Positions 1 through 9,410 of a stretch of DNA of 64,000 bases are shown here, piece after piece. Both the position numbers and the translations under genes were made by a program. Every line of letters starts with the position of its first letter. Position 1 is the stretch's first letter. The notes below the pieces were generated by a model. It saw only the letters and a program-made list of their open reading frames with translations, was not told the DNA's origin and ran no database searches. The stretch is from Futiania mangrovi (GTDB taxonomy: Bacteria > Pseudomonadota > Alphaproteobacteria > Futianiales > Futianiaceae): positions 806,001 to 870,000 of the forward strand of contig NZ_JAMZFT010000001.1 in NCBI RefSeq assembly GCF_024158125.1, given 5' to 3'.

Positions 1-162
1 GGCAGGCAAGGGTGGCCGAAGCGGTCGCGCCGGGGCTGGCGGGAGAAGGCAGGTTCCGGTGACACGGACAGCGGGAGGGCGGCCGCCAGCCGCTGTCTGG
101 GCCTCTCCCGTCCGCTCTTCCCGCTGTGCCGGCTTCGCAATGCGCCTTTTGGAGGGCGAGGG
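1..162. other. Window edge and leader before the first gene
   Basis: No complete gene is visible here. A forward frame is open from the left edge to a TGA at 60-62 and could be the last codons of a gene lying mostly outside the window, but this is too short to judge. A perfect 8-bp inverted repeat (GACAGCGG at 67-74 and CCGCTGTC at 90-97, 15-nt loop) follows it and could be a terminator, although no T-run follows. The segment ends in a strong purine-rich ribosome binding site (GGAGGGCGAGGG) directly before the ATG at 163. Confidence 0.3.
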
Positions 163-564
163 ATGAAAGGAAGTGTGCTGATCGTCGACGACGACAGCCT
201 GGTCCGGGCAACCCTTCGGTTGTTCCTGGAGGGAGACCGGTGGGAGGTGATCGACGCGCGTAACGGAAAGCAGGCGCTCGACCAGCTCCGCGCCCGGGCG
301 TTCGACGCGATCGTGACCGACCTGATGATGCCCGAAATGGAGGGGATCGAGACGATCCTGAAGATCCGGCAGTCGGGCATAAAGGCCCCGATCCTCGTGA
401 TTTCCGGGGGCTTCTCCGTGCGGCAGGCGCCGGACGGCTCCGGCGTCGCGGATCTGCTGAGGATGTCGCGGGAGCTTGGCGCGACCGAGACCCTGGCCAA
501 GCCGTTCAAGGCGGCTGAATTCCTGGAACGCATCAACCGTCTGACGGGGGTCGCCGCGTCATGA
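163..564 (+). CDS. Stand-alone response regulator receiver protein
   Basis: This is a single CheY-like receiver domain of 133 residues with no output domain. The acidic pocket is Asp9/Asp10, the predicted phosphorylated residue is Asp53 (in VTDLMMP), the switch residue is Ser81 and the conserved Lys is Lys113 in AKPF. It probably relays phosphate from a histidine kinase by protein-protein contact. Its stop codon overlaps the next start as ATGA, so it is translationally coupled to the XRE-receiver gene. A large hybrid kinase lies convergently downstream at 1527-4574. The partner kinase is inferred from neighbourhood only. Confidence 0.9.
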   Translation: MKGSVLIVDDDSLVRATLRLFLEGDRWEVIDARNGKQALDQLRARAFDAIVTDLMMPEMEGIETILKIRQSGIKAPILVISGGFSVRQAPDGSGVADLLRMSRELGATETLAKPFKAAEFLERINRLTGVAAS

Positions 565-1484
565 GCCATCCCGCAAAGAAGACCCGCGGCCCGATCCGGA
601 AGGATGCAGGGCACCCGGCGCAGCCGCGCCCCATTCGATCCGGCAGGATCGCACCGGAGGGCATGGGCATGACGACGAGCACGGATCGTCTCGACAAGAA
701 GGCGCATCCCTTCGACATCTTCGTGGGGACGAAGATCAAGTTGCTCAGGAAGAAGAAGGGGCTGAGCCAGACGGCGCTGGCGCGGGCCCTGGGCATCACG
801 TTCCAGCAGGTGCAGAAGTACGAACGCGGCGACAACCGCGTCAGCGTCAGCAGGCTCTACGACATCTCGAAGGTGCTGGACGTGTCGCTTGCGGTCCTCG
901 TTTCCGGTTTCGACGTGCTGGAAGCGGGGATGCTTGGCACCGGCGCCGAGAAGGAGGAGGTCGAGAACCTGCTGGACCAGCTCAGGTCGGACGAGATCCT
1001 CCGGCTGATCGAGCATTACTCCGAGATCGAGGATCCGGGCGTTCGCAGGTCCATCGTCTCCCAGGTGGAGGCGCTTGCACGGGCGGCGATGAAGGAACGC
1101 CGCGGATCCGAGCGGGTTCTCGTCGTCGAGGACGACCCGCTGGTGCGCAACCATGTCGCAGCGACGCTGGAGACGCTCGGCTATGGCGTCAGGACATGCG
1201 TCGCGGCCGAGGACGCCATGTCGGTTGCGCGCGGCGACGAGCCGTTCGACCTGCTGTTCACCGACATCGTCCTGCCAGGCCGGATGAACGGGATCGAGCT
1301 GGCCAGCGAGATTCGCACCCTGCGCCCCAACGTGCGCGTGCTGTTCACGACGGGATTTGCCAACGACGCCGTGAACCATGAGACGCTGACTGGCAGCAAA
1401 GCGATCCTTCTCCTCAAGCCCTATCGAAAGCGGAAGCTGGCCGACATGGTGCGCATCGCGCTGGAGGATTGGCCGGGGGCGTGA
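561..1484 (+). CDS. XRE-family DNA-binding protein fused to a C-terminal receiver domain
   Basis: Residues about 55-115 form a Cro/C1-type helix-turn-helix (RKKKGLSQTALARALGIT, then QVQKYERG). A helical segment typical of alphaproteobacterial XRE regulators follows (about 135-175). Residues about 185-305 are a full receiver domain with Glu190/Asp191/Asp192, phospho-acceptor Asp235, Thr263 and Lys286 in KPYRK. This reverses the usual receiver-then-output order. The start at 561 overlaps the preceding stop (ATGA). A second ATG at 663 (residue 35) would drop a charged, unconserved-looking leader and is possible. Its receiver ends in the same KPYRK element as the receiver of the hybrid kinase at 1527-4574, which suggests one pathway. 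Confidence 0.85.
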   Translation: MSHPAKKTRGPIRKDAGHPAQPRPIRSGRIAPEGMGMTTSTDRLDKKAHPFDIFVGTKIKLLRKKKGLSQTALARALGITFQQVQKYERGDNRVSVSRLYDISKVLDVSLAVLVSGFDVLEAGMLGTGAEKEEVENLLDQLRSDEILRLIEHYSEIEDPGVRRSIVSQVEALARAAMKERRGSERVLVVEDDPLVRNHVAATLETLGYGVRTCVAAEDAMSVARGDEPFDLLFTDIVLPGRMNGIELASEIRTLRPNVRVLFTTGFANDAVNHETLTGSKAILLLKPYRKRKLADMVRIALEDWPGA

Positions 1485-1526
1485 CCGCCCGACGGGCGCC
1501 GAGCGCTCGCGGGGGGCCTTGCCCGG

Positions 1527-4500
1527 CTATTGCCGAAGCGTGCGTCTGATCCGCGCCAGAAGCTCGTCCTTCCGATAGGGTTTCGGCAGGATCTCGAACT
1601 GGGGCTGCGTGCCTGCGTGCCGCGCGAGACGGGGATCGGCATATCCGGTCGTGAGCAGGACCTTGAGGCCGGGATGCAGCCTGCGTCCTTCCTCCGCCAG
1701 TTCGAGGCCGCTTACCCCGCCGGGCATGACGATGTCGGTGAACAGCAGGTCGACGTCGTCGTTCGCCTCCAGGAACGCCAGGGCGTCGCTGCCCTTCTGC
1801 CGGCTGCTGACACGGTAGCCGTGCGCGGCAAGCTGGGCTGCGAGATGCCCGCGCACGAGGTCGTTGTCCTCGACGACCAGGATATGCTCCGAACCGCCCT
1901 CCGGCAGCGGGGTGCGGCTGCCGTCTCCGGTATCGGGAACGCTGCGCGGGGAGCAGGGCAGGCGGATCACGACGCGCGTGCCGGCGCCCGGCTCCGACGC
2001 CAGCCGCACGTGCCCGCCGGACTGCGTCACGAAGCCGAACACCATGCTGAGGCCGAGGCCGCTGCCCTTTCCGGGCTCCTTGGTGGTGAAGAACGGCTCG
2101 AACGCGCGCGCCAGGGTGTCGCGATCCATGCCGGCGCCCGTGTCGGTGATCGTTATCGTCGCGTAGCGGCCGGGAGCGGCACCGTCCTGGCCGGCGGCGG
2201 CATGGTCGTCGAGCACCGCATTGGCCGTCTCGATCCGCAGCGTGCCACCCTCGGGCATGGCGTCGCGGGCGTTGATGGCGAGATTGAGGATGGCGACCTC
2301 GAGCTGGCTCGGATCGGCCTCGACGGGCCAGAGATCCGGCGCGCCGGCAACCTCGATCTCGATGGCCTCCGGCAGGGTCCGCCGCAACAGGCCGTCCATG
2401 CTGGCGATCATGGCGTTCAGGTTCAACGGGCGCGGCTGAAGCGTCTGTTTGCGGGCAAAGGCGAGCAGGCGGCTCGTCAGCTCCGCGCCGCGTTCGGCCG
2501 CCTTCAGTGTCATCTCCGCCATCAAGCGAAGCTGCGGGTCGCGGGCGAGCTTGTCGGTGAGTTCCTCGGCGTTTCCGACGATTACGGTGAGCAGGTTGTT
2601 GAAGTCGTGCGCGACCCCGCCGGTGAGCTGTCCGATGGCTTCCAGCTTCTGCGATTCCCTGAGCCGGTTCTCGAGATCGCGCTGGTCCGTCACGTCGATC
2701 ATGCTGCCGATGATGCGCAAGGGGACTCCGCTGCCGTCGCGCAGCACGAAGCCGCGATCCGTCACCGTGGCAAAGCTGCCGTCGGCGCGCATGGCCCGGT
2801 ACTCGCGCGTCCAGTTTTCCTCGCCCGCGTCCATCGCCCGCCGGATGCAGGCGGATGCTGCCGCGCGGTCGTCCGGGTGGATGCGTTCGAGCCATGACCC
2901 GGGTCCATCCTTCAGGGCCTCCGGCGCCAGTCCGAAGACCGTCTGGAGGTTGTCGTTCCACCAGACCTTGCCCGTCTCCAGGTCCCAGTCCCAGATGACC
3001 TCGTTCGTTGCCCTGGCGAGCAGGCGAAAGCGTTCCTCGCTCAGGCGGATGCGCTCCTCGGCGCCCTTGCGCTCCGTGATGTCGCGCTGCACCGCGACGA
3101 AATGCGTGATCCGGCCCGAAGCGTCGGCGATCGGCGCGATGTCGATCTCCAGCCAGAACGCCGTGCCGTCCTTGCGGTAGTTCACCAGTTCGGCCCGTAC
3201 CGGGCGACGCGCGGCAAGCGCCGCGCGTATGCGGTCGAGTTCCGTGCGGCTTGTCCGGGGGCCTTGGAGGATCCGGGGCGTCCTGCCCGTCACCTCCTCG
3301 CGCGCATAGCCGGTCAGCCGTTCGAAGGCGTCATTCACGTACACGACGCGCGGCCCGCAGGGTCCGTCGATCGGCGCCGCCTCCGTGATCAGCACGATGT
3401 CGTTCTGGCGCGCGACCGCCGTTTCCAGCAGGCGCAACTGCTCGGTCCGGGCGCGCTCCTCCGTGACGTCCCGGAAATAGACCGCAAGCCCCTTGGCAAA
3501 CGGGTGGGCGCCTACCTCGAACCATTTGTCGAGGGGCGGGAAATACGCCTCGAAGCGGGCCGTCTGTCCGGTTTCCGTCGCGCGGGTGTATTCGGCCTGG
3601 AAGGCAGTGCCGGCGGCCTCGGGAAACTCCTGCCAGATGTTCCGGCCGATCAGGTCATGCCGGTCGCGCTCCAGCAAGTCCTGGGCGCGGCGGTTGAGGA
3701 ACGAGAAGCACCAGTTCCGGTCGAGGGTGAAGACAGCATCGGAGACGCTTTCGAGTGTCTGCATCCGCGCCCGGTCGGCGGCGGCTGCCCGTTCCTCGGC
3801 GGCGCGAAGTTCGCTGATGTCCTGGAAGGCGCCCTGGATCGCGGCCACCTTGCCGTCCGCGCCGGGCAGCGCGCTTCCGATGGCGCGGACCCAGATGTGC
3901 CGTCCGTCCGCCGTGATCAGGGCGCAGACCTCGTCGAAGGGTTCGCCCGTTGCCGCGCACCGCTCGAACGCGCGGTAGATCCGCGGCCTGTCTTCCGGCG
4001 CATAGAAGGCGAGGGCTTCCTCCGGCGTCGGTTCGTAGCTTGCGGGCTTGCCGTGGATGGCCGCAGTTTCGGGCGTCCAGATCACGCGCACCGGATCGAG
4101 CTCTACCCGCCAGCCGCCGAGCCGGACCTTCTCCCCTGCGAGGCGAAGCAGTTGCTCGGCTTGCGACAGGTTCTGGCGTGCCCGGGCGAGTTCGGTCACG
4201 TCCCTGGCCGTGGCGAGCACGGCGTCCCTTCCCTCGAAGGCGACCCGCCGCCAGTGGATCCAGGCTTCGAGAGCCCGGCCATCGCGCGTGTTCAGGCGCC
4301 ACCAGCCGGCGTCCCCGTCTTCGGCGGTGAAGTTCGCAAGCGTCCGGCGCAAGGCAGGGCGTTCCTCTGCCGGTCGGAGGTCCTCGATGGTCATCGACGA
4401 GAGGGTTGCGCGCGGGTAGTCGAGCCACGCGCACGCTGCGGAATTGATGACGAGAATCTTCAGTGTTTGGCGATCGAAAATCCAGATCGGGTCAGGGAGA

Positions 4501-4574
4501 AGATCGAACCTGTGAAACGCGCGGCGGTTGATTATTTCCGCGCCGGAAGTTGCGTCCTGCACGCCACCATTCAT
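1527..4574 (-). CDS. Multi-PAS hybrid sensor histidine kinase
   Basis: A 1015-residue cytoplasmic-looking kinase with no clear membrane segment. The N-terminal two-thirds carries about five tandem PAS domains, several closed by the usual D(V/I)TE-type motif. The fourth resembles a LOV domain but has Pro where the flavin-binding Cys would be (GRTPRILQG), so a covalent flavin photocycle is unlikely. The phospho-acceptor His656 lies in GGVAHDFNNLL. The ATP-binding core has an N-box (LNLAINARDAMP), DTGAGMD and GSGLGLSMV. The C-terminal receiver has Asp947 in LLFTDIVMPG. The gene is convergent with the XRE-receiver gene, 42 bp apart. The signal sensed cannot be read from the sequence. Confidence 0.92.
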   Translation of the reverse strand: MNGGVQDATSGAEIINRRAFHRFDLLPDPIWIFDRQTLKILVINSAACAWLDYPRATLSSMTIEDLRPAEERPALRRTLANFTAEDGDAGWWRLNTRDGRALEAWIHWRRVAFEGRDAVLATARDVTELARARQNLSQAEQLLRLAGEKVRLGGWRVELDPVRVIWTPETAAIHGKPASYEPTPEEALAFYAPEDRPRIYRAFERCAATGEPFDEVCALITADGRHIWVRAIGSALPGADGKVAAIQGAFQDISELRAAEERAAAADRARMQTLESVSDAVFTLDRNWCFSFLNRRAQDLLERDRHDLIGRNIWQEFPEAAGTAFQAEYTRATETGQTARFEAYFPPLDKWFEVGAHPFAKGLAVYFRDVTEERARTEQLRLLETAVARQNDIVLITEAAPIDGPCGPRVVYVNDAFERLTGYAREEVTGRTPRILQGPRTSRTELDRIRAALAARRPVRAELVNYRKDGTAFWLEIDIAPIADASGRITHFVAVQRDITERKGAEERIRLSEERFRLLARATNEVIWDWDLETGKVWWNDNLQTVFGLAPEALKDGPGSWLERIHPDDRAAASACIRRAMDAGEENWTREYRAMRADGSFATVTDRGFVLRDGSGVPLRIIGSMIDVTDQRDLENRLRESQKLEAIGQLTGGVAHDFNNLLTVIVGNAEELTDKLARDPQLRLMAEMTLKAAERGAELTSRLLAFARKQTLQPRPLNLNAMIASMDGLLRRTLPEAIEIEVAGAPDLWPVEADPSQLEVAILNLAINARDAMPEGGTLRIETANAVLDDHAAAGQDGAAPGRYATITITDTGAGMDRDTLARAFEPFFTTKEPGKGSGLGLSMVFGFVTQSGGHVRLASEPGAGTRVVIRLPCSPRSVPDTGDGSRTPLPEGGSEHILVVEDNDLVRGHLAAQLAAHGYRVSSRQKGSDALAFLEANDDVDLLFTDIVMPGGVSGLELAEEGRRLHPGLKVLLTTGYADPRLARHAGTQPQFEILPKPYRKDELLARIRRTLRQ

Positions 4575-4639
4575 CCCTAAATAATTGTAATTCTAATAAA
4601 AATACTGATTCTGGATCCGTTTTCTCGCTGCCTATATGG

Positions 4640-4649
4640 TGTAATTACA
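4640..4649. promoter_or_regulatory. Perfect 10-bp palindrome upstream of the hybrid kinase
   Basis: TGTAATTACA is a perfect palindrome in an unusually AT-rich leader (about 4575-4650) between the permease and the kinase start. It sits about 70 bp upstream of the kinase ATG, where an operator would be expected. The protein that might bind it is unknown. Confidence 0.3.
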
Positions 4650-4693
4650 TCGTTGGCCCCGGGTCAAGTCTGCAGGTCCCGCTCCCCCGGGTG

Positions 4694-5899
<1,206 letters not shown>

Positions 5900-6073
5900 G
5901 TGGCGTCCCCCTGGCCTCCCCATGCTGCGGACCGCCCAGGGTCAACGCGGGGGCGTGCGATGCGTTCCGGGGCGTTCCGGGAACCTTCGGCGGGTTCCGC
6001 TGCTTGACACCCCGGCGCGATTGCGGGACGCCTTGAGCGTCGGGAGCGGCCGGCCATCGCGTGCACGAACCAG

Positions 6074-7075
6074 GTGACCAAGGACATGCCCATCGCCAGA
6101 TGTACGCTTTCCGCCCTTGCGGTCCTGTCCGTTCTCCTTGCGGCGCCGGGCGTGCGTGCGGGCGAGAACGGCACGCTCAGCTTCGTGCTGGAGAACGATC
6201 TCTTCTACGATGCCGACCGGCACTACACGAACGGCGTGCGTGCCACCTGGCTCTCGCCCCGGCGCGAGCGGTCGAGCCTCGCCGTCCGCGCTGCCCGTCT
6301 CTTTCCGCTCTTTCCGCTGTCCGGCGCGGTGCGAACCGAATACGCGGTCGGCCAGAACATGTACACGCCGACCGACATCACGCTGGCCAATCCGCCGCTC
6401 GACGACCGCCCCTATGCCGGCTGGACCTACGCCAGTGTCGGACTGGTCGCGGAAACCGGCCGCCGGCTGGACCAGTTGTCGCTGAGCCTTGGCATCGTGG
6501 GGCCGGCCTCGCTGGCAGACGAGACGCAGCGGATCGTGCACGAGATCACCGGTGCCGACACCCCGCGCGGCTGGCATACGCAATTGCGCAACGAGCCTGC
6601 GGTGTTGCTCGCCTATCAGCGCAGCTGGCGGGGGTATGTCTCCGACACCTTCCACGGGCTCGGCGTGGACGTGACGCCTCACCTCGGAGTGGCCCTCGGC
6701 AATGTGTTCACCTATGCGAACGGGGGGCTGACCGTGCGGTTCGGCGAGCGCCTGCCGCTCGACTACGGTCCGCCGCGGATCCAGCCGAGCCTGCCGGGCT
6801 CCGGCTTCTTCATCCCGTCCGGAGGGTTCTCCTGGTACCTGTTCGCAGGGGTCGAGGGGAGGGCCGTCGCGCGCAACATCTTCCTCGACGGGAACACGTT
6901 CCGCGACAGCCGGAGCGTCGACAGGAAGGTGCTGGTGGGCGACCTGCAGTACGGCCTTGCCGTGATGTGGGACGGCGTCCGCCTGGCCTATACCCACGTC
7001 ATGCGCACCAAGGAGTTCGACGGACAGGACACGCCGACGGATTTCGGGGCGTTCAGCGTGTCGGTTGCGTTCTGA
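6074..7075 (+). CDS. LpxR-like outer-membrane lipid A deacylase family protein
   Basis: Up to 333 residues with an N-terminal Sec signal peptide ending near GVRAG. It matches the DUF2219/LpxR family of outer-membrane beta-barrels that remove acyl chains from lipid A. The family signature FVLENDLFYDADRHYTNG is at the mature N-terminus. The body alternates short hydrophobic strands as in barrels and ends in an aromatic residue (SVAF), the usual outer-membrane insertion signal. The start could be this GTG or the in-frame ATG at 6086; neither has a convincing ribosome binding site. The 3' end overlaps the convergent cyclase gene by 23 bp. Deacylase activity is a family inference. Confidence 0.8.
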   Translation: MTKDMPIARCTLSALAVLSVLLAAPGVRAGENGTLSFVLENDLFYDADRHYTNGVRATWLSPRRERSSLAVRAARLFPLFPLSGAVRTEYAVGQNMYTPTDITLANPPLDDRPYAGWTYASVGLVAETGRRLDQLSLSLGIVGPASLADETQRIVHEITGADTPRGWHTQLRNEPAVLLAYQRSWRGYVSDTFHGLGVDVTPHLGVALGNVFTYANGGLTVRFGERLPLDYGPPRIQPSLPGSGFFIPSGGFSWYLFAGVEGRAVARNIFLDGNTFRDSRSVDRKVLVGDLQYGLAVMWDGVRLAYTHVMRTKEFDGQDTPTDFGAFSVSVAF

Positions 7076-8201
7076 TGGCGGGCCCGCGCCCAGGCTCGAC
7101 CGGCTGATCTGTCGCCGGCGGGCCGTGGCGGACCGGGCGGATGCCGAGGGGGCGCCCGCTGCCAAGTTCCTCCGAGCCCGTGAGGCGGTGCAGCCGCTGG
7201 CGCCCGAACCCCTTGATGTCGGCGAGGCCGATCTCCTCGGTCCGGAAGATGTCCGGCAGCTTCTCCCGCGTCGTGTCGCAGATGACGATCTCCATCGCTT
7301 CAGCGTGGGATTCCATGCGCGCCGCCAGGTTCACGCCTGGCCCGAAGACATCGTAGACGTACTTCTGGATGCCGACGATGGAGCCGACGACCGGTCCCGT
7401 CGCCACGCCGATGCGCGCCCGCCACTGATGCTGGTGGGTCTCGTTGCGGCGCTCGAGGAAGTGCAGCATCCGCAACGCGACGCCCGCGATGTTGGCGGCG
7501 TGCTCGGGCGTTTCCTCCGGCATCCCGGAGACCGCGAGATAGGCGTCGCCGATGGTCTTCAGCCGCTCGCAGCCGAACTGCTCCACAATCCGGTCGAAGG
7601 CGGTGAAGATGTCGTTCAGTTCCTGGATCAGGGCGGGCGGGTCGGCGGTCACGGCCATGTCGGTGAAGCCCACGAAGTCGAGCATCAGGATCGTGACATG
7701 GTCGAAGCGGCGCGGCGTGGTCACGCCGAACTGGCGCCACTCCTCGTAGACGGTCTTGGGCATGATGTTGAGCAGCACGCGCTCGACCCGTTCCTTCTCC
7801 TTGCGCAGGTCGCGGTTCTGCTTCTCCACCATCGTCGAATAGGACTGGATCATGTATTCCAGCTCCCGCAGCTTGGAGACGTTCTGGCATTCGACCAGCA
7901 GGACGGTGCCGCCCTCGCGCGCCTCCTCGGTGACCTGGGCGGCGACGCTGATCCGCTTGCGTCCCGCCTGGATCTCCGTCTCGAAGGCGTAGTGGCGTCC
8001 CGCGGCGAGGCGGGCGGACATCCGCTCCGGATCGAAGCCGGACAGCAACGCCGGCAGGTGCGCGGCGGCCGCTCCGTCGAGCCCGAACCACTCCCTGAAG
8101 CGGGAGTTGGCGAAGATGACGCGCAAGTCTCCCGGCTCGGCGACGGCGAGGCCGACACCTACGGAATCGAGCAGCAGCGTGTGCAGGCGGTCCATGTCCA
8201 T
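7053..8201 (-). CDS. PAS-domain class III adenylate cyclase
   Basis: A 382-residue soluble protein: PAS-like sensor (about 10-110), coiled-coil linker (about 112-147, rich in E/K/R), and class III nucleotide cyclase domain (about 165-345). All catalytic residues are present: metal-binding Asp175 (MLDFVGFTD) and Asp219, base-selecting Lys215 (RLKTIGDAYL) and Asp284 (YDVFG), and transition-state Asn291 and Arg295 (GVNLAARMES). The Lys/Asp pair is the ATP-selecting type, so cAMP is the predicted product rather than cGMP. The start was placed at 8201, since an upstream extension would run through the globin gene. It follows the globin by 19 bp. A 40-residue Arg/Gly/Pro-rich tail overlaps lpxR. 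Confidence 0.9.
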   Translation of the reverse strand: MDMDRLHTLLLDSVGVGLAVAEPGDLRVIFANSRFREWFGLDGAAAAHLPALLSGFDPERMSARLAAGRHYAFETEIQAGRKRISVAAQVTEEAREGGTVLLVECQNVSKLRELEYMIQSYSTMVEKQNRDLRKEKERVERVLLNIMPKTVYEEWRQFGVTTPRRFDHVTILMLDFVGFTDMAVTADPPALIQELNDIFTAFDRIVEQFGCERLKTIGDAYLAVSGMPEETPEHAANIAGVALRMLHFLERRNETHQHQWRARIGVATGPVVGSIVGIQKYVYDVFGPGVNLAARMESHAEAMEIVICDTTREKLPDIFRTEEIGLADIKGFGRQRLHRLTGSEELGSGRPLGIRPVRHGPPATDQPVEPGRGPAIRTQPTR

Positions 8202-8220
8202 CGGACTGTCTCCCCGAAAC

Positions 8221-8616
8221 TCAGCCCTGACCCTGCGCGACGACGAGCGTGCGGCGGCTGACGAAGGCATGCAGCACCGTATCGACGTCGGCGGGGTCGA
8301 GGTCGAAGTCCTCCAGCGTCTCGCGCAGCAGGACGGCCATCTCGTCGAACGCCTCCCCGCTGATGCCGAGCCGGGCATGCACGCGGCGCAGCGTCTCGTC
8401 GTTGAAGCTCGCGGGGCCGCCCATCATCGATGCGAAGAACTTCGTCTGGTGGTCGATGAGGCGCGCCATGTCGATCTCCTCGAAATAGGGCGCGAGGAGA
8501 TCGCTCTCGCCGACGCGGTCATAGAAGCTCATGACCATGCGGCTGACCCTTGCGAAGCCGCCGCATCGGTCGAAGACGGCAGGGCCTGCGGGGGGCGTGT
8601 GTGCGGTCGCGTTCAT
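8221..8616 (-). CDS. Group 1 truncated hemoglobin
   Basis: A 131-residue 2-on-2 globin resembling mycobacterial HbN. It has the GG motif between A and B helices (CGG, residues 18-20), B10 Tyr32 (SFYDRV), the EIDMARLIDHQ..F E-helix region, GGP at 66-68, and the proximal heme-ligating His80 in RRVHARLGIS. Group 1 globins bind O2 and NO and often detoxify NO. The start overlaps the SCO stop by 4 bp (ATGA), and the stop lies 19 bp before the adenylate cyclase, so all three are probably one message. The cyclase next door has its own PAS domain; whether the globin feeds a gas signal to it is inference. Confidence 0.9.
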   Translation of the reverse strand: MNATAHTPPAGPAVFDRCGGFARVSRMVMSFYDRVGESDLLAPYFEEIDMARLIDHQTKFFASMMGGPASFNDETLRRVHARLGISGEAFDEMAVLLRETLEDFDLDPADVDTVLHAFVSRRTLVVAQGQG

Positions 8617-9338
8617 TGGCGTGGGTCTCCTTGCCTGGTTCTTGCGGCGGGGGACGTGCCGCCAATCAGGGTCAGCACGTCGTTCAGCACCAGGCGCGGG
8701 TCGAGGAAGTCGGCGCTGTAGATGTTCCTGACCTGGCCGGCGTCGTCGATCAGCATCACCCGCAGCAGATGGCTGTAGGGGCCGGAGGGATCGGCCGGAT
8801 TTGCCTTCGCCATCACGGGCTGGTCGTAGGCGTCGAGCACCGGTTCAATCGTCTCCTCGTCCGGCGCGGTCAGGAACAGCCAGCGGGGCGGCCTGGCGTC
8901 GTCGGCGCGCAGGTGGCGCGCGTATTCCCCCATGCGGGCGGGCGTGTCGTGGGCGGGGTCGAAGCTGACCGAGACCAGCTGCAACTTTCCCGCCACCTCC
9001 GGCATCTCGCCCGCCAGCGCCTGAAGGTCCGTCATCCGCATCGCCGCGACCGGGCAGATGTTGCCGCAGCGGGTGTACATGAACGCCATCACCGTGATCC
9101 GGTCCCGGAACAGCCGGGCGAGATGGTGGGCCGCGCCGAACTCGTCCAGCAGGAGGGCATCGGCCGCCGGACGGATGCGCGGCAGGGAATAGGTGCCGGG
9201 GGCGGCGAGGGCGAAGGCGTAGCCGTCGGCGGGGCCCGTGACGGTGTGCGTGGGGTTCGCGGCATCGTCGTGGGCGATGGCAGGCGCTGCCAGCAGAAGC
9301 GTGGCGAGGGCCGCCAGCAGGGGTGCATTGCGGGTCAT
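8613..9338 (-). CDS. SCO1/SenC-type copper chaperone
   Basis: A 241-residue exported thioredoxin-fold protein with a cleavable signal peptide (to about residue 22, APAIAH). The copper site is complete: CxxxC at Cys91 and Cys95 (YTRCGNICP) and the distant His in GPYSHLLRVMLID. SCO proteins deliver Cu(I) to cytochrome oxidase CuA or other copper proteins. Here it follows the methanethiol oxidase gene by 72 bp in the same direction, as in described mtoX clusters, so it probably loads copper into that enzyme. It is coupled by ATGA overlap to the globin. The ribosome binding site is GAGGACAAGGACC. Confidence 0.92.
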   Translation of the reverse strand: MTRNAPLLAALATLLLAAPAIAHDDAANPTHTVTGPADGYAFALAAPGTYSLPRIRPAADALLLDEFGAAHHLARLFRDRITVMAFMYTRCGNICPVAAMRMTDLQALAGEMPEVAGKLQLVSVSFDPAHDTPARMGEYARHLRADDARPPRWLFLTAPDEETIEPVLDAYDQPVMAKANPADPSGPYSHLLRVMLIDDAGQVRNIYSADFLDPRLVLNDVLTLIGGTSPAARTRQGDPRQ

Positions 9339-9410
9339 GGTCCTTGTCCTCGGAAGGGGCGGTTGCGCGGGGCCGCGAACGGGCGCGGCGCCGCGCGTGG
9401 CTGCCGGAGT

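Noticed and set aside
7053-8201. Guanylate rather than adenylate cyclase
   Set aside because: The two base-selecting residues are Lys215 and Asp284, the ATP-type pair; guanylate cyclases usually have Glu and Cys or similar.
7053-8378. Longer cyclase starting inside the globin gene
   Set aside because: The extra 59 residues are an Arg/Ser-rich shadow of the globin frame; the start at 8201 begins the PAS domain directly.
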